A DNA stretch of 41,627 nucleotides from a virus, in IMG/VR virus record IMGVR_UViG_3300036804_000040, positions 1 through 41,627 of that record, one strand, 5' to 3'. Position numbers and translations under genes: made by a program. Shown here in pieces: positions 25,614-31,429 of the stretch. The stretch's first letter is position 1. The number at the start of each line of letters is the position of its first letter. Under the pieces are notes generated by a model, which was given only the letters and a program-made list of their open reading frames with translations, did not search any database and had not been told where the DNA came from.

Positions 25614-26259
25614 AAGCGCTGTCCATGATTAGGTGATAATGGGTATCAACTTCCGCGAGGAACGCCGTAGCGGCTTCCGCGTACTCTTTAATGCCTGCGT
25701 CATACGCTTCAATGCGAACCTTTATAAATTGCTTGTCCGGTGGCATGCGATTATCAAAGCTGACTAGATCGCAAAACGCCGCGCCCGTGATCCATAGGTT
25801 ATGGCTGACTTGCGGTAAGTAATCTATGCGCAGCTGATCCCGGTCCGCGAGGTAAGCTAGATGCGTTGCCATTTTTGGGCACTTCAATTCCAAGATGCCG
25901 GAAAAATTCCCCACATCCCCATCAAGCGAACAGCCAGCCATGACCGTGTTATGCGCGAGAAACCCCGTCTTGCGTACTAGCTGGCCCGTCAAGGATTCGT
26001 AGTGCGCGAAGGCAAGCGGCTCGATATCAACGCCGCGCTGCATTTCTTGCGTCCAAAAAAAGTTATCTTGGGATTCGCCCGCGATGCGCTCAGAAATTAG
26101 TTGCAGCCGATAATCGCGGCGCACTTTGCTTTCTTCGCCTTTCTTGCGCCCTTGCATCAAGATGGTATGTGCCATGGACCCGGTAAGCCGGCCGGCGCGC
26201 GCAATGCGCCATTCTGGCGAACGCTGAGGCGCATTTATGACAGTGAAATTTACAGCCAT
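25606..26259 (-). CDS. YqaJ-type viral recombinase / 5'-3' exonuclease
   Basis: 217 residues from the ATG at 26259; the frame is open 21 codons further, but that extension overlaps the upstream gene. Lambda-exonuclease fold features: QRSPEWRIARAGRLTGS (near 10-26), the QEMQRGVDIEPLAFAHYE helix, and the catalytic core with CSLDGDVGNFSGILELKCPKM, giving Asp and ELK metal/catalytic residues, then PQVSHNLWITGA. It degrades one strand of dsDNA to give the tail that the ERF protein anneals. Partner genes are directly adjacent. Confidence 0.85.
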   Translation of the reverse strand: MAVNFTVINAPQRSPEWRIARAGRLTGSMAHTILMQGRKKGEESKVRRDYRLQLISERIAGESQDNFFWTQEMQRGVDIEPLAFAHYESLTGQLVRKTGFLAHNTVMAGCSLDGDVGNFSGILELKCPKMATHLAYLADRDQLRIDYLPQVSHNLWITGAAFCDLVSFDNRMPPDKQFIKVRIEAYDAGIKEYAEAATAFLAEVDTHYHLIMDSAYG

Positions 26260-26429
26260 AACGTAACCCCAATCCAGAAGCCAAAACCAACGTTGCAAAT
26301 CATTCCCACTAAATCGTGCCATTGCTGCTTGGTTTCTTGCCGTGGGTATTCGTCAAGCAGCAAATTCCCAAAATTGATCAAAAATAAAATCGTATTGCAC
26401 CAGAAATAAATTATGAGAATCGGACGCAT
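26250..26429 (-). CDS. Small membrane protein (59 aa)
   Basis: 59 residues from the ATG at 26429, which forms a TAATG overlap with the ERF stop. Two hydrophobic helices: RPILIIYFWCNTILFLINFG (about 2-21) and CNVGFGFWIGVTLWL at the end, with a charged connector. Frame is open upstream but the overlap start is natural. No family recognised; encoded between the ERF and exonuclease genes. Confidence 0.55.
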   Translation of the reverse strand: MRPILIIYFWCNTILFLINFGNLLLDEYPRQETKQQWHDLVGMICNVGFGFWIGVTLWL

Positions 26430-27193
26430 TATTTTTTCTCTAGTTTTTCTGCCGCTGCTTTTAGCGCTGTCCATTCGTCATTGTGATGAAGGTTAATAAT
26501 CTGCCGCGTCTCTTTGGAGAGCGCGCGCCATGCGCCGGCAAGCGCGTCATTGCTTTCTTTCGCCGCATCGCGCAGGCTGACCCACGCATCCACGGGCACA
26601 TCCGGCACATCGGTTTTAATTACGCGCTCGTCCGTGTCTGGCTGCATGGAATCGCCGCCCGATAAACCGGTGATGGCAAGCAATGTGTAGCGTTCGAGAT
26701 AGGTGATAGCGCTCGCAATGGCTTGAATGGAATTCTTGCCGCCCGATTCATCCGCATGCGCGCGGATCGCGACGGATTCGGCGAAGCCGCGCACGTGGGT
26801 AAGCGTGCAAGTAACTTCTATGCTAGTGCCGGCATCGGACTGCGCAACGCGCCAGGCATGCGTAATGCCGTTTGCCGCCAAACTTTCCGTGATCTTGCCG
26901 ACCACTTCGGCGTGCGTGGCGTGATCGTATTCCGTCCAGCCGCGCGCGGTTTGAAACTTCACGTGCTTATTTTGTTGGATGCGCGGCGGTGAACGTTTGA
27001 ACGCCGCCATGGCCGCGTAATATTCGTTCTTCGCTTCCGATGCTTCCCAGCGCTCTTTAAGTTCAAGGAGCTTAGTCAATCGCTCTACATCAAAATCAGG
27101 GGCATTCGCTGCCCGCTCGATAATGTGCATCAGCGTGACTTGCGGCGGTGCGGCGCCGGGGGAGAGCGCCGGCAATGTTTCTTGCGCTACCAT
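26429..27193 (-). CDS. ERF-family single-strand annealing protein
   Basis: 254 residues. The ERF core is visible: AMAAFKRSPPRIQQNKHVKF near 60-80, WTEYDHATHAEVVGKITESLAANGIT (about 86-112), CTLTHVRGFAESV, and a GKNSIQAIASAITYLERYTLLAITGL helix with GGD (about 151-180). It coats single strands and anneals complementary DNA, as P22 Erf does in circularising the genome after infection. The N-terminus is Pro/Ala-rich and the C-terminus helical and acidic. Together with the YqaJ exonuclease and SSB-like gene it forms a complete recombination set. Confidence 0.9.
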   Translation of the reverse strand: MVAQETLPALSPGAAPPQVTLMHIIERAANAPDFDVERLTKLLELKERWEASEAKNEYYAAMAAFKRSPPRIQQNKHVKFQTARGWTEYDHATHAEVVGKITESLAANGITHAWRVAQSDAGTSIEVTCTLTHVRGFAESVAIRAHADESGGKNSIQAIASAITYLERYTLLAITGLSGGDSMQPDTDERVIKTDVPDVPVDAWVSLRDAAKESNDALAGAWRALSKETRQIINLHHNDEWTALKAAAEKLEKK

Positions 27194-27390
27194 TGCTTAA
27201 CCCTAGCGCTGTCAAAACTCATCATGCGGCGCTTAAGCGCCGCTTGGATTCGGCGCGAATGCCGGATATTTGCCACTGCAATGGCGATACACGCGGCGAT
27301 AATTGCGGCGGCAAATATGCCGATTAGGGCCACCGCTCCCCATAGTGCAAAGTGCGCTGACAAGTCTCCCCCCGTTCGCGTGGCACTCAC
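27187..27390 (-). CDS. Small single-pass membrane protein
   Basis: 67 residues. One long hydrophobic helix, FALWGAVALIGIFAAAIIAACIAIAVA (about 14-40), and a basic C-terminus with KRRMMSF. GTG start at 27390 without a clear ribosome binding site; a TTG at 27363 just after GGGGGAG is an alternative. First gene of the recombination operon, as kil/cIII-type small genes are in lambda. Function unknown. Overlaps ERF by 7 bp. Confidence 0.55.
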   Translation of the reverse strand: MSATRTGGDLSAHFALWGAVALIGIFAAAIIAACIAIAVANIRHSRRIQAALKRRMMSFDSARVKQW

Positions 27391-27423
27391 GCAAAATGAC
27401 CAAGAATGATTGGACGGACTTTA

Positions 27424-27460
27424 CAGCATGCTTATAGAAATTCAAGCATGCTTAAGTCAA
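27424..27460 (-). promoter_or_regulatory. Promoter of the recombination operon with two operators
   Basis: On the minus strand: TTGACT (27460-27455), an 18-bp spacer, TATAAG (27436-27431). The palindrome AAGCATGCTT fills the spacer at 27444-27453 and a second AGCATGCT overlaps the -10 at 27425-27432; centres are 20 bp apart, on the same face of the helix. This is the counterpart of lambda PL with its operators. Confidence 0.75.
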
Positions 27461-27608
27461 GGGCTTGACGGGTTAGGCGGGGTGCCCGATTGTTGCAAAC
27501 AGAAGGAAAATTTTACAAGCCATAGCCAAAGGATGTCGGGCCATGACTAAGGATTATCTAAACCACTTCACGTTCAGAACTGAGAACGTTGTATGGGTTG
27601 ACTTTGTT

Positions 27609-27827
27609 TTATTTCGCCAGCGGCGGGATGGTCTTGCGACCCCAAACCAAGAAGCAATGATCAACGCCGAACAAATCGAGAAGCCGCGCAAATGGTTCCG
27701 TTTTAATATTCTGCGTCGCCCCTGATTCCCACTGATTCACGGCGCTGAAAGAAACGCCAACGCGGTCCCCTAGCTCAGTTTGAGTTAAGCCGGCTTGCTC
27801 GCGCAGCGCACGTATGCGCTCGCCCAT
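27609..27827 (-). CDS. CI-like repressor, short XRE-family
   Basis: 72 residues from the ATG at 27827: MGERIRALREQAGLTQTELG, then VGVSFSAVNQWESG, an XRE-type HTH. There is no C-terminal protease/dimerisation domain, so it is half the size of lambda CI. The frame is open to an upstream ATG at 27920 (103 residues), but that codon lies inside an operator palindrome and would leave only 18 bp to the divergent cro start, so the shorter form is preferred. Neither start has a clear ribosome binding site. It probably keeps the lysogenic state by binding the AAGCATGCTT sites. Without an S24 domain it cannot self-cleave after DNA damage, so induction must differ from lambda. Confidence 0.75.
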   Translation of the reverse strand: MGERIRALREQAGLTQTELGDRVGVSFSAVNQWESGATQNIKTEPFARLLDLFGVDHCFLVWGRKTIPPLAK

Positions 27828-27900
27828 CGTATCGGCGGTGCTGATACCGCCACCGTCACCAATAATCACGGGATCGCGGAAGCGACTAAGCCCTATGCTC

Positions 27901-27938
27901 TTACTTTTTGTTTTAAGCATGCTTATATTTATCCGCCC
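27901..27938. promoter_or_regulatory. Overlapping cro and repressor promoters at one operator
   Basis: Plus strand: TTACTT (27901-27906), 17-bp spacer, TATATT (27924-27929), placing the start near 27936, two or three bases before the cro ATG, so the cro message would be leaderless. Minus strand: TTGCTT (27950-27945), 17-bp spacer, TATAAG (27927-27922), start near 27915, toward the repressor. Both -10 boxes overlap each other and the perfect 12-bp palindrome TAAGCATGCTTA (27914-27925), so the two promoters exclude each other. Confidence 0.6.
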
Positions 27939-28148
27939 ATGTTAAAGCAAGAATGTTTAGATCATTTTGGATCATGCAAAGCCATTGCGCAAGCGCTACG
28001 GATCTCGGAAAGCGCTGTAAGCCAATGGGGAATTGCCGTGCCAGAGGGCACCGCATACAAGCTGCAAGTACTCACGGGCGGGAAATTACAAGTGAATACA
28101 GCGCTGTACCAGAAGCCGCCCGCGCCAGTGGCGCAAGGGGGGCGATAA
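27939..28148 (+). CDS. Cro-like HTH regulator
   Basis: 69 residues. MLKQECLDHFGSCKAIAQALRISESAVSQWG is a Cro/YdaS-type HTH: the 'LxxFGsxxxiAxAlgis.savSqWg' pattern is characteristic. It continues with VPEGTAYKLQVLTGGKL. The open frame extends upstream, but the ATG at 27939 directly follows the predicted transcription start and gives the expected Cro length. No Shine-Dalgarno is present, in line with a leaderless mRNA. It would repress the lysogeny promoter and turn down early genes. TAATG overlap with the replication gene. Confidence 0.8.
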   Translation: MLKQECLDHFGSCKAIAQALRISESAVSQWGIAVPEGTAYKLQVLTGGKLQVNTALYQKPPAPVAQGGR

Positions 28149-29029
28149 TGGGCGGTTGGATAAAGCTAGAAAAAGACTTACTCACCGATCCGCGCCTAGT
28201 GCGCGCGGCCATGGAATGGGAAGAACGCGAAGGGATTAGTAACGGTCCACCGTTACTAGGTGTAACGGTCCTGTTAGGCGCACTCGCGCAACTGTGGATT
28301 CTCGCCGATACACATATCGGAAATGATGACACGCTTGCGCTTAACGTCGATCAAATAAACAAGATCATTGGGGTTAAAAATTTCTGCGCGCTCATCCCAG
28401 ATGATTGGCTTGAGGTTCTCGACGGCAACCGCGTAAAACTCCCGGAGTATCACAGACATAACGGCACCATTGCGAAAGAGTCCGCGCAAAACGCGCGCCG
28501 CCAATCTAAGCACAGAAAGCGCGTAACGGTAAGGCGTTACGCAAAACAGACACGGCGTAACGGTGGCGCGTTACCAGACCAAGACCAAGACCAAGACCAT
28601 ATAAAGACAAAAGACAATGCGCCCCTGCCGGGGCTTGATTTGCTGGCTTGGAATGCCTGGCGGACCTACCGCGCGGAAGTTCTCAAAAAACCGATTCGCG
28701 CCGGGAGCGCATGCGCTGCCATGAACGCACTGCAAAAATTCGGTGATGCGCAAATGTCGGTGGTGCAAAACTCCATCGCAAATGGCTACCAGGGATTATT
28801 TGCGCCAAAGCCCACGTTCAACGGCAACGGCGCGACGTCCGCACGGCCGCGAATCGAAGCGGCCGAACTTGCCGAACTTGAGGCGCACGCCAAAGCAATC
28901 GGCTTTCGCGCCAAATTCCCGCTTGAGTCCATCGGCGCATATCGCACCGATTTGAAAATGTTTGAAACCAAGCCGCCAGGATTTCGACTGGCGGATGTGC
29001 AAAAACGTGCGCAAGGTTCAGTCACATGA
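28148..29029 (+). CDS. Replication initiation protein (lambda O/DnaD-like)
   Basis: 293 residues. The N-terminal ~95 residues (WIKLEKDLLTDPRLV, VLLGALAQLWILADTHIG, LALNVDQINKIIGV, CALIPDDWLEV) form a winged-helix replication-initiator domain as in phage O-type proteins. A basic linker (ARRQSKHRKRVTVRRYAKQTRR, about 115-138) and a DQDQDQD repeat follow. The C-terminal half has NAWRTYRAEVLKKPIRAGS and a helical region. It follows cro directly, as O follows cro/cII in lambdoid phages. No helicase or loader gene was identified, so host DnaB recruitment is inferred. It contains a repeat cluster that may be the origin. Confidence 0.75.
   Translation: MGGWIKLEKDLLTDPRLVRAAMEWEEREGISNGPPLLGVTVLLGALAQLWILADTHIGNDDTLALNVDQINKIIGVKNFCALIPDDWLEVLDGNRVKLPEYHRHNGTIAKESAQNARRQSKHRKRVTVRRYAKQTRRNGGALPDQDQDQDHIKTKDNAPLPGLDLLAWNAWRTYRAEVLKKPIRAGSACAAMNALQKFGDAQMSVVQNSIANGYQGLFAPKPTFNGNGATSARPRIEAAELAELEAHAKAIGFRAKFPLESIGAYRTDLKMFETKPPGFRLADVQKRAQGSVT
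28237..28600. other. Candidate replication origin inside the replication gene
   Basis: GTAACGGT occurs at 28239, 28262, 28523 and 28557 and inverted at 28249; the first and inverted copies form a 10-bp perfect palindrome TAGTAACGGT-CC-ACCGTTACTA (28237-28258). GCGTAAC (28521-28527) and GTTACGC (28536-28542) form another. The cluster ends in a GACCAA hexamer repeated nearly four times (28577-28598) and an A-rich stretch after 28599. Iterons inside the initiator gene followed by an A/T-rich part is the lambda-ori layout. The octamer also occurs singly at 10924, 13364 and 17079 (inverted), so the clustering, not the motif alone, is the evidence. Confidence 0.5.
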
Positions 29030-29328
29030 AGTCACCTAAAGTCATTAAGCCGCAAGGCGGCGGCGGGCATCGGGCAGCGGCCAAGGCGCGGCGCAAATCT
29101 TATTACTCTGGATTACCGCCGATTACTTTAACTAATTTAAAAAGATCGAGAGCGCGACACATCCGAAATTTTCCGGGCGACGTCAAGGCGCGCGAAATGT
29201 TCGCCGAAAAGTACGGCGAAGGCGCGCTAACTTCGCCGGCATGCCAAGTGCGGCCGAGAATGGCACGCAAACATGCGCGAAAAACGAAAGCTAAGCGCCG
29301 TCATGCGGCGATCTTGTCTAACCCATAG
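29026..29328 (+). CDS. Basic hypothetical protein (100 aa)
   Basis: 100 residues with a strongly basic composition: GGGGHRAAAKARRKSYYSGL near the start and KHARKTKAKRRHAA near the end. ATGA overlap with the replication gene, so probably co-translated with it. Possibly DNA-binding; no family recognised. Confidence 0.55.
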   Translation: MKSPKVIKPQGGGGHRAAAKARRKSYYSGLPPITLTNLKRSRARHIRNFPGDVKAREMFAEKYGEGALTSPACQVRPRMARKHARKTKAKRRHAAILSNP

Positions 29329-29343
29329 TGAGCTAGCGGGTAC

Positions 29344-29664
29344 ATGCCAAGATCGGTTCACAGGGCAGATTCAAACCAGAAAAAAATCGTGAAGGAATTG
29401 CGCGCGCAGCATTTTAGCGTCGCATTACTTTCAATGGTTGGCGATGATTTTCCAGACTTAATAATTGCCAGAAGCGGTTTTACGGCATGCGTGGAACTGA
29501 AAAGTAAGCGCAGCGCCAATACGTGGGCTGCGCTCACCGATGGACAGGCAAAGTTTGCGCGTGAGTGGCGCGGCGCGGTGATCTTGGGTTACACCGCTGA
29601 GCAAATCGTAAAAGATTTTTTGTTATTCATGCGCCGCTACATTGGCGGCAGTTTTGGCGAATAG
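29344..29664 (+). CDS. VRR-NUC-like nuclease
   Basis: 106 residues. The PD-(D/E)xK pattern is clear: N-terminal ADSNQKKIVKELRA helix with Gln/Glu, then GDDFPDLIIARSG (Asp near 40) and CVELKSKRS (Glu and Lys near 53-55), followed by LTDGQAKFAREWR. This is the usual layout of small phage VRR-NUC proteins, probably structure-specific nucleases acting on replication or recombination intermediates. It lies next to the replication genes. Confidence 0.75.
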   Translation: MPRSVHRADSNQKKIVKELRAQHFSVALLSMVGDDFPDLIIARSGFTACVELKSKRSANTWAALTDGQAKFAREWRGAVILGYTAEQIVKDFLLFMRRYIGGSFGE

Positions 29665-29695
29665 TTCCACGGGAAGCAAAACGGGGGTTTTGATC

Positions 29696-29887
29696 ATGAT
29701 AACTATGCTGCTGACTGTCTTTATCGTGCTGTGCATTGTGGGGTTGATCATTTGGGGAATAAACCAAATCCCCGGCATCCCGCCAATAATCAAAGTAGTT
29801 TTTTACGTGGTGGTTGGCTGTCTGATTCTGCTGTGGCTGCTGAGCATAGTCAGCGGCGGCGGGCATTTTTCTTGGTCGCTGCGATGA
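29696..29887 (+). CDS. Two-helix membrane protein (63 aa)
   Basis: 63 residues from the ATG at 29696. Two transmembrane helices: LLTVFIVLCIVGLIIWGI (about 5-22) and VVFYVVVGCLILLWLLSIV (about 33-51), joined by a Pro/Ile turn. The frame extends upstream but the leading part overlaps the nuclease gene. ATGA overlap with the next short gene. Many phages carry similar small proteins of unknown function here. Confidence 0.6.
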   Translation: MITMLLTVFIVLCIVGLIIWGINQIPGIPPIIKVVFYVVVGCLILLWLLSIVSGGGHFSWSLR

Positions 29888-29982
29888 AAAGCTGCGCCAA
29901 TAATTGCAAATCCTTAGCGATGCTTGGGCACATCTTTTGCCGCGCGTGTTTTCTGGCGCTAGGCGGATGGTTGCGGCGCTAA
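29884..29982 (+). CDS. Very short cysteine-rich protein (32 aa)
   Basis: 32 residues with MKSCANNCKS near the start and a FCRACF element, giving CxxxC and CxxC pairs that could bind zinc. Start is coupled by ATGA to the previous gene, and the stop abuts the methyltransferase ATG. No other evidence of function. Confidence 0.4.
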   Translation: MKSCANNCKSLAMLGHIFCRACFLALGGWLRR

Positions 29983-30753
29983 ATGCTAACGGTTTTAGAT
30001 TTATTCAGCGGCATAGGCGGATTTAGCTTAGGACTTGAGCGCACGGGCGGCTTTCAAACGGTGCAATTTTGCGAGATTAATCCGTTTTGCAGAAAAGTAC
30101 TGGCAAAGAATTTTCCGGGGATTCCGATCCATGATGACATCAGAACGTTTAAACCCACCTATGCAGATATCGTGGTTGGAGGATTCCCCTGTCAAGACAT
30201 TAGCTTTGCAGGACGGGGCGCCGGCTTGGCTGGCGCGCGTTCGGGGCTATGGTCCGAAATGCTTAGAATTATTCGCGAGGTTCGACCCCGATACGCAATT
30301 GTGGAAAACGTCGCAGCGTTGCTTAATCGAGGGATATCAAACGTGGTCGCAGACTTGGCCGCGCTCGGGCTTGATTCGGAATGGCATTGCATACCGGCTT
30401 GCGCCGTTGGTGCCCCTCACAGACGTGACAGAGTGTGGATTGTGGCCTACCCCAATTGCGCGCGACGCGCGCAGCCGCAAAGGAGCGCGAAGGTCCAAGA
30501 ATGCGCAAGGATCGGAGCCATTGAGCGTACAAGTTTGGGCTACGCCGACAGTACACGGGAATTACAATCGCAAAGGCGCGAGTGCGACGAGCGGGGACGG
30601 GCAAGCTGGTGGAGCATTGAACCCGACATGGGTCGAGTGGCTTATGGGGTACCCCGCCGGGTGGACAGACTTAGAAGTCTAGGGAATGCGGTGGTTCCGC
30701 AGATTGTGGAAATATTGGGCAGAGAAATATTGAAATATGAGCAAGCCGCGTGA
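29983..30753 (+). CDS. C5 cytosine DNA methyltransferase
   Basis: 256 residues. Motif I LDLFSGIGGFSLGLE (5-19), motif IV GGFPCQDIS with catalytic Cys70 (66-74), motif VI ENV (108-110), motif VIII HRRDRVWIVA (146-155) and motif X GNAVVPQIVE (234-243) are all present. The target-recognition region between VIII and IX is only about 60 residues, much shorter than usual, so specificity may be relaxed or supplied elsewhere. No cognate restriction enzyme is seen, so it probably protects phage DNA from host restriction. From about codon 60 to 233 another frame is open and protein-like (30161-30682). Confidence 0.92.
   Translation: MLTVLDLFSGIGGFSLGLERTGGFQTVQFCEINPFCRKVLAKNFPGIPIHDDIRTFKPTYADIVVGGFPCQDISFAGRGAGLAGARSGLWSEMLRIIREVRPRYAIVENVAALLNRGISNVVADLAALGLDSEWHCIPACAVGAPHRRDRVWIVAYPNCARRAQPQRSAKVQECARIGAIERTSLGYADSTRELQSQRRECDERGRASWWSIEPDMGRVAYGVPRRVDRLRSLGNAVVPQIVEILGREILKYEQAA
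30161..30682 (+). CDS. Overlapping protein encoded inside the methyltransferase gene
   Basis: 173 residues in a different plus-strand frame, entirely within the methyltransferase gene. The frame is open from 30035; ATGs at 30131, 30134 and 30161 are the plausible starts. Its sequence has features I recall from a family of phage and bacterial proteins encoded with cytosine methyltransferases: a SWLEDSPVKTLAL opening, FDPDTQLWKTSQ, TWPRSGLIRNG, GLWPTP, WATPTVHGNYNRKG and a C-terminal NPTWVEWLMGYPAGWTDL. That order of conserved Trp/Pro motifs is not what a random shadow frame gives. Function unknown; it might assist or specify the methyltransferase. Recognition is from memory and needs a search. 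Confidence 0.65.
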   Translation: MQISWLEDSPVKTLALQDGAPAWLARVRGYGPKCLELFARFDPDTQLWKTSQRCLIEGYQTWSQTWPRSGLIRNGIAYRLAPLVPLTDVTECGLWPTPIARDARSRKGARRSKNAQGSEPLSVQVWATPTVHGNYNRKGASATSGDGQAGGALNPTWVEWLMGYPAGWTDLEV

Positions 30754-31091
30754 TCGATTATTTATTTGTATGCAGTGCCAACTTGCAGCGCTCGCCAACC
30801 GCCGAACATGTCGCGCGCCTGATGGGCTACAAAGCCTCCAGCGTTGGCAGCGTGCCATTTTATAGCCCGGTGCGATTATTGAACCGCGATGCTATCGAGT
30901 GCGCGGAGCATATTGTCTGCATGCAGGAAGAACATGCATCAGCTGTGCGCGCCATGATCAACTATTATCGTATGCAGGTATGCGGCGATATCGAGGTATG
31001 GGATATCCCGGACGATTTCAGCTATTGCGAACCTGCCTTGATAAAATTGATTGAGGCAAAGCTGCCAAAGCGTGTATTAAGTGACGGATGA
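30750..31091 (+). CDS. Low-molecular-weight phosphatase-like protein
   Basis: 113 residues. FVCSANLQRSPTAE at 6-19 is the C-x5-R-S phosphate-binding loop of LMW protein tyrosine phosphatases and arsenate reductases (Cys8, Arg14). A late WDIPDDFSY segment supplies the expected general-acid aspartate. Shorter than cellular enzymes (about 150), as usual for the phage version. It could remove host protein phosphates; substrate unknown. GTG start overlaps the methyltransferase stop. Confidence 0.8.
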   Translation: MIDYLFVCSANLQRSPTAEHVARLMGYKASSVGSVPFYSPVRLLNRDAIECAEHIVCMQEEHASAVRAMINYYRMQVCGDIEVWDIPDDFSYCEPALIKLIEAKLPKRVLSDG

Positions 31092-31387
31092 AATACCCGC
31101 CATGGATTTGCGAGCGCTGCGGCAAGAAATACGGCGCACATCTGCGTGAGTCCACATGGCATATCCCTGATAAAACTAACCACGCCGATGTATGCGGCTG
31201 GTGTAATACCGATAACGAACCACTAACGGAACCGCGCGACTATGGATACCCAGCCTGCCCCGATGAACTTGCCGGCGGAACAGCTGCAAAGACTGCAAGG
31301 CGAAGTGCGACAGCTGAAACTATTGCTGGGCCGGGTACTGCCGTGCCTAAATCCGCGATTGCACAGCGGCTTGATGAAGACGATTAG
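31088..31387 (+). CDS. Zinc-ribbon protein
   Basis: 99 residues. CERCGKKYG (8-16) and CGWCNTD (36-42) give two CxxC knuckles, a zinc ribbon in the first 45 residues, as found in many phage proteins next to methyltransferases. The C-terminal half is Ala/Thr-rich and low-complexity and overlaps another plausible short ORF (31242-31406), so the natural protein may be mainly the ribbon. ATGA coupling to the phosphatase-like gene. Confidence 0.6.
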   Translation: MKYPPWICERCGKKYGAHLRESTWHIPDKTNHADVCGWCNTDNEPLTEPRDYGYPACPDELAGGTAAKTARRSATAETIAGPGTAVPKSAIAQRLDEDD

Positions 31388-31406
31388 CGCGGCGATCCGT
31401 GAATAG
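31242..31406 (+). CDS. Short leucine-rich coiled-coil ORF (54 aa)
   Basis: 54 residues: LPAEQLQRLQGEVRQLKLLL forms a clear heptad coiled coil, and the rest is helical (LHSGLMKTISAAIRE). It overlaps the end of the zinc-ribbon gene in another frame. It looks more protein-like than the overlapping part of its neighbour. No strong ribosome binding site. Confidence 0.4.
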   Translation: MDTQPAPMNLPAEQLQRLQGEVRQLKLLLGRVLPCLNPRLHSGLMKTISAAIRE

Positions 31407-31429
31407 TTATCAGTTCGCAGGGAAAGCGG

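Noticed and set aside
27543-27725. 60-residue plus-strand ORF with a fair AAAGGA signal
   Set aside because: Two thirds of it lies antisense to the repressor gene; only a poor promoter (TTGACG, GATTGT) precedes it. Could be re-examined with RNA-seq.
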